Part shown: in pieces, positions 57,222 to 64,000 of the stretch
Layout of the letters: every line of letters starts with the position of its first letter
Numbering within the stretch: the stretch's first letter is position 1
NCBI GenBank assembly: GCA_024663395.1
Contig: JANFAH010000001.1
Coordinates: forward strand, 2,852,001 to 2,916,000
Source of the DNA: Pisolithus tinctorius
Taxonomy: Eukaryota; Basidiomycota; Agaricomycetes; Boletales; Pisolithaceae
Length of the DNA: 64,000 nucleotides
Reading direction: 5' to 3'
Translations under genes and position numbers: made by a program
The notes under the pieces: model-generated
Databases searched by the model: none
Told to the model about the DNA's origin: nothing
Seen by the model: the letters and a program-made list of their open reading frames with translations, nothing else

Positions 57222-59081
57222 TGTGAGTCAAAGTGTGGAATGCTGGTGAAAACCAAACAAATCCAACACAAAAGACAAATAAGAGCGAGTGGTGGTTTGC
57301 CTCCACGGAACCTGGAGGGCAGAAACCTAAATGTGGGGGGGACTTCAAGTAGAGGTGCTCCTGGCGCAAGTCGTCGACGAGTTATGCAGGAGAAGATGAA
57401 TGAGTGATGATTGGATGGGGGATGCTGAACAGAGTGAAGGTGTTCAGCCGAAAGGTACTTCAAGTAATGGACTTCAAGGAAACGTGCTCCTTGCACAAGT
57501 CGATGACGAGTTATGCAGGAGTGGGAGGATGACTAAGCAAGACTTGCTGACTAAGTGTGGATGGAGCTTCAGATAATGAATGGTGGTAGATAGACTCTTC
57601 CGAATGAGCCTCAACTACCAAGTATATGAATGATGACAGATAGACCCCTTCGTGGAGCCTCAACTGTTGACGACGAGATGGGCACTGAACTGATTGCTGG
57701 ACTGCTTCTGAATTGCTTCTTGATTGATTCTGGGTAGCTAAGTACATGGGGGTTTATATACTGAGGGGGGGAGCACAGCTTGTGACAAACAAGGCACAAA
57801 CACTTGGTAAGTAATGAGTAAGCACTGGGTAATCATGATGAGTAAGCGAGAAATGAAAAGTAAGCAAGCAAAGAAGATTGGTAAGTATTGGCAATGAACA
57901 AGTCAAGGATAGTCAAAATATCACAAAATGAGTCAAACAGAATCAGAAACTGAGTAAGCGCACTGATATCACATTAGGGGGTGGCGATGCAAGTTAGATC
58001 TCGGCGGAGACATCTCTAGACCCAAAGATGGCATGACAGATGGACAGTGTTTCCAGACAAGGAAGTATTAATTCCAGAATTGAAGGGCATGAGTCAGGTG
58101 TCAAAGGGGGCTAGGGCATTGGGGGTCTGTGGGGCAATGAGAGCATATGTGATCGCATCTCCCACCCTTCCATCCTCTCAGCAAAGTTAACAAAAACTTC
58201 ATGAATGGGGCTCTGATGGAGGAGGAGGAGAAGGGGGGACGTCTTCTGCTGGATCTTGCAGTAAGAAGGCAAGATGCATGTCATACTCATCATGAATGCG
58301 ATCAGGGAGGCTGGAGGACAGTAGATTATACTGCAGCTGTCGCAATGCAGGAAGAATGACGGACGAGACTGGAATAAAGACGGTGCAGGGAGCAGGGAGG
58401 AATGATCCATATGCTTCATCAACTGGGGAGACTGAAACGACCACATAAGACCTTTCTAACCGAGTGACAGACCTGAGGTGACCAAAGAACGTCCTTCTGG
58501 AAGTCATACTGACAAGGAGAACACGCTGACCAAGCTGCATGGGATGAGACGGGGCTGACAACGATGGGATGAACCAGGGGGCTTCAGGACGGAAGCTGGT
58601 GGGAACACCTGGCAGATATACATAGCCACTGTCTCTGGCAAATGAGACAAGTGAGACGACTGACGAAGAGGTGGCCATGATTGATGGACCTTGCGAAATG
58701 AGCGTCTGATGGATGGAGTGCTGTAGAAACACGCAGGGTGCGAGGATCCTCTCCAAATTTGGAAGGAAGAATCGTGGGGCTGAGCACTTTAAGCGAGCAT
58801 GCGAACCGAGTTGATATCTTTGGAAACGGCGGAGATATGACGGAAACCGGAATGCCGTACATGGGCGCTAAAAACCTTTAATGCGCGCTTAACTCACTTC
58901 CTCTTTTCTCTTTAGCACTGACGACTCGTTCTTGTGCGAAGGATGACTGTTCACGTCCAACAGTCTTTCTTCACATGAGGCCTTTAGTCTTCATCTGCAT
59001 GCTTGGGCATTGTGCGCAACTCATCAACGAGTTAGGCAGAGTCAGCTGTAACCATGTCCACAACACCTTTGGTGTGTGACA
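57222..59081 (+). mobile_element. Repeat C: 1.86-kb TGTGAGTCAAAG...GTGTGACA element
   Basis: Flanked by CTGC at 57218-57221 and 59082-59085. Very similar to B and A. Its removal restores the reading frame of the host gene, fixing both ends. Confidence 0.93.
58199..58862 (-). pseudogene. Conserved ORF of repeat C (unknown function)
   Basis: Two-frame form as in A and B (MYGIPVSVISPPFPK start at 58862; second frame ends PPSEPHS at 58199). Core blocks FARDSGYVYLPGVPTSFRPE and SMTSRRTFFGHLRSV are kept. Confidence 0.45.
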
Positions 59082-59879
59082 CTGCAAGTGGCGTGCAGCC
59101 ACTAGAGGTATGACACCCGCCGCTGGGAAGGCAACCACCTCGGCCGCTCCAAGCTCCCGCAGGCAAAGTAAGTCCTCCATTTCCTTCAATCCGCTATTCT
59201 TATTCGAGCCTAACATAGTTTTTGATGGAGTGGTCATCGTCACTCCATCCTGGCAGCAGTCAGGTTGGCAGACATCAAGCCCGGCATCTCGGTGGGCAGC
59301 AACATCCCAAAGCTGCCTCACTACCCCATCGCGCCCAGTGATGCCCAATGCCACCCCCATGGAGCGCATGGAAGAGGAGATTGCAGCATATGGAGATGGT
59401 ACAAGATCTCCTAGATACCCGCCGAGAGCTTGCCGATACCCAACGGGCCCTTGCAGATACCCGGACCGAGTTGCAGACGCTTGCCGATGTTGTCGAGGCC
59501 TTACAGCAGCGCCTGTACCCTTTGCCACACTCCTCACCCGATGCACCTGGACCCTTCCGCCCCTCTGCTGTCGGCTTTGCAATTACGAGTCATCAAGCAG
59601 TTGTTCCCACTGATGGTGCAAGGATCCTTGACCTTGCACCCACTATGATGGTCCAGGAGGTTGTGATTGATACCGGCATCCTCCAGAGCCTTCTGGGTGA
59701 TATGCTTTTAGCCCCTTCTACTTTTCTGCCACCCACCCACCGTTTTCCATACTCATCCACCACTGGAGTAGGAGAAGCCCCACCCCCTATCTATGTCTCT
59801 TTGGGGGCTGTTGCCGATGATGCCGGTGGAGATGATTCCGATGATCAGAATGCCACTAATTGGATGGATGTAGATTAAC

Positions 59880-61200
59880 ATGTCCATAGAATGTACTATT
59901 ACCGTTTCGTTGTTGCCATTCCTGAGAATGATTATCCCCACTCGCTTTTGCTTTACATGGTGCAGATATGGTCTCTCTGGCATATGCCATCCTATTGAGT
60001 CCAGCCAGGTGACTGCCCTTGTGATTTATAAATCCACTGGTACAGCTAAGCTAGAGCACACCAGCAGCACCCTCAAATCATGCATGATACTTTCCACATA
60101 TGTCCTGCACAATTGCAGTGGTTTAACCCTCTGACCCAGGTTGATGCCGTGCAATCATGGCCTATGCCGCTTCATGCTGATGCCGCCCGCAAATAGCACT
60201 CGATGTTGCCCATTCTTGTCTATGCCACTCGATACCGGTGACACCCAACCCATACCACTACCATTCCTGTGTATGCTGCCAGATGCCATCGATACCTGCC
60301 CCCTGCCAGTACCTCATGTCCATGCCACCAGCCCATTCCCGTCTATACAGCCGCTCATTTCTGTCTATGCTGCCCGATGCTATTACCCCATTCCCGTATT
60401 TGCCACCCGATGCCACCGACACCCGCCCTCTGCTGGTACCTCATATCCATGCCGTCACTCCAGTCTCATCTGTGCTGCACGATTCCGCCGCATGCCAGCC
60501 ATCTCGCTGGCTGCCACTCAATGCTGCCAGCTTCTGCTCTGGACTAGTGATTACTGCTCCCTTCCTGCTACTGCTGTGTCATGCCGATCAGTTCTGCTGG
60601 CAATACATGTTGCACTCTCCTCACTACCCCACCCTGTCTCTATATGCAAAACTATGCTGATGCATACTAGTGTATGTGGCCATATGCTTTTGCATCTTCA
60701 CCGGCTTACCACTTATGACACTGTCAGATGCAAGAAAATGCCACTTTTGCCTCAGTGATGCTCAGATGGTCCTTGCCACTGGTACTTGCCACTCCAGTAA
60801 TCCACCTGGCATTTGGTGCAATGGCATATCATGTTTCCACCATGTGCTGGGAGTTGCTGCTGTGTGCTGCTGTATGCCCCGGACATACTGTGTTGTCATG
60901 TTGGGCTGCCCTATGTACACAATGCAGATCTAGTCTGGGCTATGCTATATATGTCCCTATGACATGATGATATTCTATTTGAAGCCTCTCCATGTGACAC
61001 CTAAAAATATAATTGTAGCCGATTCTGGTGTCATGCATGACAATACAATTGTAGCCAATCCTGAGTGACACATGACAACATAATCACAGCCGATCCCTAT
61101 GTTACAGTGACAACTCATAGGTCGGCTCGACCTCTGCTGGCCCGTGTCACACGACCAATTGTCAACCTCTGCTGGCCATGTCACACGGCCTAACTAGGTA
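59880..61200 (+). repeat. Degenerate minisatellite-like region
   Basis: Blocks of the type CCATTCC(T/C)GT.T.TGC..CC.GATGCCA.CGA.ACC and CTG(C/G)TACCTCAT.TCCATGCC recur around 60265, 60333 and 60387, at roughly 70-120 bp. Open frames here lack stops only because of this composition. At 61000-61110 a GTAGCCGATCC...TGACAATATAAT-like motif repeats three times. Confidence 0.5.
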
Positions 61201-62760
61201 CATGGGCTCGATAGTCCATGTATGTGATTACACCCACATCTTTAGAATGGTAATTTGCTACCACATGCTACAAGCCACTACAACTTGCTACAAACTGCTA
61301 GTTCAGCAGTGAGTTGCTACAAGCGGTTACCTCGGCTGACCATTTCACTGATGCTACCAAGTGTGCCATGATATGAATCCGTACCCTGTCTGATCTAAGA
61401 TTGGATCTAGCTAGCACGATGAGAGGGTACATACACTTCTGCATACATCGGGCTCTACTTCCGGTTCTTATCTGCAGGATAACTCTATACTAGATTAGTT
61501 TGCGCAGCTGACATGTGGGCTTGATTCATTTAAGCCTTTCTGTACTCACTTCCTTTGTAATAGCAAGGGTACCTACAGGGTGCCCTCCAACAGTGCCCAT
61601 GCTACAGGTGGTCTTATAAAAAGACACCACAACGGGGGGAGTGATCTCTTTCACAAAGCAGGAATGCATTCCAGTCCAGACAAATCATCTATGTATCCTG
61701 ATCACTCTTACTCGACCATCCCCTGTTTGACCCTTACATGCTTGATGGTGCCGTGGTGGACATTTGCTTGCCATTGGCTCAATCCATGTGTTATCCTGAA
61801 CGTTTCATCTCATGGATGCTGAAAGTGTGCATAGGAACTCATTCCCAAGGTAGTGGACCACACTTGTCTGGGCCATGGCGAAGGGGGTAATGCTCCATCA
61901 CTGCAAGATCAGCCATCAGCCCCACTCTTTTTGGTCGCAGCCTTATATGCCAGAAGGACTCATTGGCAGGCCCTGTTCGTTTGGTGACACTGTCTAATAT
62001 ACCTCGAAACCAAGTCAAGTGGTATATCCCAGTGTAAGTTCTGTGTTTAATGAAAGCGTTTGGGAAACAGCGAGTGGATAATCCTTATCGTCATGTACAA
62101 GTAAGCGACATTTGCTTAATTCCTCATGGCAGCCAGTTTCTCACACCATGCTTCCATTCCATACCATACATACAGGAAGCTAAGCATTCTGGCTGCCCGC
62201 TAACCAGATGTGTCTATCCAATTGTAGAGGGGACATTGTGTTTGCAAGAAATCAACTGTGCCATAGTTCTGAGCCACTTTGATGGCCATGGTGTAGAGAA
62301 TAAGTCTTGGAAGGAGGTGATCCGCTGCAGGTGGAAAGGGTGTCACAGCGGTTGCTCGACACACATTTGTTCGGCACATCCATGAGGTACATCTCGGACA
62401 CATAAGGGGGACATGTGCCCACATCTCAATTCAAGGCGACAAACCTAAGCTTCCTTCCTTGGGGATCCAGTGAAACAGTGGAGGTGGCCCCTCTGATTGG
62501 GGCATCCTGGCCTGGTACATTTACACTGGACCATGCCTCGAGATTACCTCTCACCTTTGACTCACAGAACACAAGTTGTGGAGTATAATGGACTACCGTT
62601 CATTGACAGAAATGCTAGGGCTTGCTTCTATATACATGTGTAGGGATAATCACATGCACTTAGGCATCAACTTGGCTGCCAACTTGATGCTTAGCTTTTG
62701 TAGATTAGTACAGGACTTTGCTATCCAGCTTTCGCATTTGTACCTCAGACAACTAAGATA
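61201..62760. other. Unassigned stretch
   Basis: No recognisable gene. A TATAAAA-like block is at 61616-61622. One open frame at 62050-62385 has no family signature. Repeated TTGCTACAA(A/G)C.... words at 61255-61330 suggest decayed repeat DNA. Confidence 0.3.
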
Positions 62761-62765
62761 TAACA

Positions 62766-62918
62766 CCACAATAATGTCTCCTATCAAATACTGTACAATA
62801 AACTTTGCTGTCGAGCCCTCGCAGTTGTGCGTTGGACGGACACCACAATAACATTTGCCATCAAGCACTCTACAATAGACTTTGCTGTGGAGTTCTCGCA
62901 GTTGTGCGTTGGACGCTT
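62766..62918 (+). repeat. 77-bp tandem duplication
   Basis: CCACAATAA...CTTTGCTGT.GAG..CTCGCAGTTGTGCGTTGGACG is present twice (62766-62841, 62842-62918) with about a dozen differences, directly upstream of the O-methyltransferase gene region. Confidence 0.75.
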
Positions 62919-63179
62919 ATGAAATATTGACGGTATTCAATGGACCCTTATTACACGGCAGTCCGGAAATGGAAAGAATTTCCGTGGTGAGTTGGCTCCC
63001 ACGCATTTATGACCCCGGTAGAAACCTTGCAAGCAAGGTAATTTTGCTCGCAGTTTCAGTAAGCGAGAACGAGGGATCCTCGATCCTCCACGACTTAAAA
63101 TGCCGTGGAAAGGTTGCAATTATCCCACTAGACACGCTCTAAGTCATTATCTCTCGGCCCTCGAAGCATCGCTGAAGAT

Positions 63180-64000
63180 TGTCCGGGGAGGCCGAGCTCG
63201 AAGCACTCTTGGAAATCATAAACTCGTCGGCACGGCTAGCTATAACTGAGTATAAGAAGCACGGTAACAACGTTCCGACCATCTACTCCACAGAGTTCCA
63301 CCCCCTTGATTTCGCAACAGACACCGTGGCCCTTAAGAAGGCCATTCGTCTTTTGGAAGATGCATGCCAACAGCTCTGTGCATCCTTGGCTCCCCCACAA
63401 CATACTCTCGCCAACGTAAGTCGTGTACATCACCGCCAATATGTCACTCAATTAACGACTCATGGTTCGCCCAATGTTATGACTGGGCTTGTACCGGTGC
63501 TGCTATACGGAAAGGAATCGCAGACATCTTGGAGAAGTATCCGTCGGGTTCGCATATCAGGGAATTGTCCCAGACCGTCGGTCTAGAGAAAGGTAAACTT
63601 GCACGGATTCTCCGCGTCTTTGCATTCAAGGGATGTTTCATCGAAGGTAATCATGACCTACTTTGTATCTATCTATCGTCGTTCATTGGGTACTCATCTA
63701 CTCAGTTGATACGGATGTGTTCGCCAGTAACCGCCTCTCCCTCATTATGAAGAGCTCGAACGATTGTGGTTGTCTTACCTGTATACATGCTCAAGATGTA
63801 TCGCAGGGTGCAGGCGTCCTTTACGAAACATTAACGGAGCCGGAGTATGCAATGTCATACGAGCCCGATAAGGCGCCCATGATCTACGTCTTAAAACGGA
63901 AAGGATTGAAGGGCAGCTTCTTTGACTGGATGAAAGCAGATGTAAGTCGTTGTTGATGCTATGGAGGCACCCGCTCATGAAGTTAACAGGCAAAAAGACG
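63180..64000 (+). CDS. O-methyltransferase-like gene, 5' part (runs off the window)
   Basis: Exons: about 63180-63414 (LEALLEIINSSARLAITEYKKHG...HTLAN), 63475-63646 (YDWACTGAAIRKGIADILEKYP...LARILRVFAFKGCF), 63706-63941 (DVFASNRLSLIMKS, GAGVLYETLTEPEYAMSYEPDKAP, GSFFDWMKAD) and from 63990. The YDWACTxAAxRKGIADIL and LxxILRVxAxKxCF blocks and the ETLTDPEYA..FFDWM block fit the N-terminal dimerisation and linker part of fungal SAM-dependent O-methyltransferases; the SAM site lies outside the window. Introns 63647-63705 and 63942-63989 are GT-AG; the first (63415-63474) has a GTAAGT donor but no AG acceptor. The start codon was not resolved (a TGA precedes in this frame). Confidence 0.68.

Larger units (their letters stand above)
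56224..59877 (+). pseudogene. Zn2Cys6/coiled-coil gene interrupted by repeat C
   Basis: Exon 1 starts MSQQAETSQTAAAASPIALP (56224). A middle exon has VVKEWPDFDKIRDATDADVT, a GKGRAVP segment and an Arg-rich linker, then a cysteine cluster at 56928-57014 with exact Zn(II)2Cys6 spacing CX2CX6CX7CX2CX6C. Repeat C splits the next codons; removing it with one CTGC joins PVWQTC to KWRAATRGMTPAAGK in frame. An intron follows (about 59168-59214, GTAAGT...CATAG), then a coiled coil (RRELADTQRALADTRTELQTL) and an acidic DDAGGDDSDDQN tail to 59877. Otherwise open, so it may have been active until repeat C arrived. Confidence 0.62.

Noticed and set aside
60140..60760. 205- and 140-codon ORFs rich in Pro, Cys and His
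   Set aside because: They overlap in different frames across a degenerate minisatellite; composition explains the lack of stops.
1..64000. tRNA, rRNA or other structured RNA genes
   Set aside because: I looked for A/B-box-like tRNA signatures and rRNA landmarks by eye and saw none; a dedicated scan could still find one.

Overview
The window looks like a transposon graveyard in an agaricomycete (mushroom-forming basidiomycete) genome. The evidence is the family mix (chromodomain Ty3/Gypsy elements, a KDZ 'CxC' transposase linked to a TET/JBP-type dioxygenase, a Plavaka transposase, FunK1 kinase and DUF6532 pseudogenes), short ~46-60 bp introns with CTAAC/CTGAC-like branch sites, and heavy loss of CpG. 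Only the two ends look like ordinary host DNA: the 3' end of an unrecognised gene (1-132) and the start of an O-methyltransferase-like gene (about 63,180-64,000).

Layout. (1) About 605-25,985 is one large, decayed KDZ-class DNA transposon. Its ends are 1.2-1.4 kb arrays of the same GTCGCAACAT/GACGGGCCCGTC-derived repeat in opposite orientation. Inside are a TET/JBP-like dioxygenase pseudogene (12.2-15.1 kb), a KDZ transposase pseudogene (16-21.5 kb) and an opposite-strand gene with a Zn(II)2Cys6-spaced cysteine cluster (22.6-24.3 kb). The left array was split by chromovirus 1 (1156-11057, TSD CTAGT), which itself received an 870-bp TG/CA repeat (X1) and, inside that, a foldback element with two 635-bp arms. 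Two copies of a 1.85-kb TG...CA repeat (D, E) sit in the TET/JBP and KDZ genes. (2) 26-29.2 kb holds a possible 3' LTR fragment, a fragment resembling DUF3638-type proteins and degenerate repeats. (3) 29.2-39.2 kb is one DUF6532 pseudogene split by four levels of nesting: X2, then LTR element 3 (30744-37635, TSD ATAGG), then repeat A and a solo LTR. (4) 39.4-45.4 kb holds a FunK1 kinase pseudogene, a small hairpin MITE and a Plavaka transposase pseudogene. (5) 45.5-54.9 kb is a hypothetical gene interrupted by chromovirus 2 (from 45951) and repeat B. (6) 55-59.9 kb holds two low-confidence/hypothetical genes, one a Zn2Cys6/coiled-coil gene interrupted by repeat C. (7) 60-63.1 kb is repeats and unassigned DNA.

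Themes. Nearly every in-frame stop in recognisable genes that I checked is a TGA where the family or paralogue has CGA, and repeat variants differ at CpG sites, so 5-methylcytosine decay probably shaped the island. Both chromoviruses carry, between pol and the 3' LTR, a convergent opposite-strand gene with an intron, a coiled coil and a Zn2Cys6-like cluster. Two LTR elements have a primer-binding site complementary to the predicted 5' end of their own transcript, as in Tf1-type self-priming. Nearly all element boundaries are supported by target-site duplications read directly from the sequence; function calls are from remembered family resemblance and were not checked by database search.
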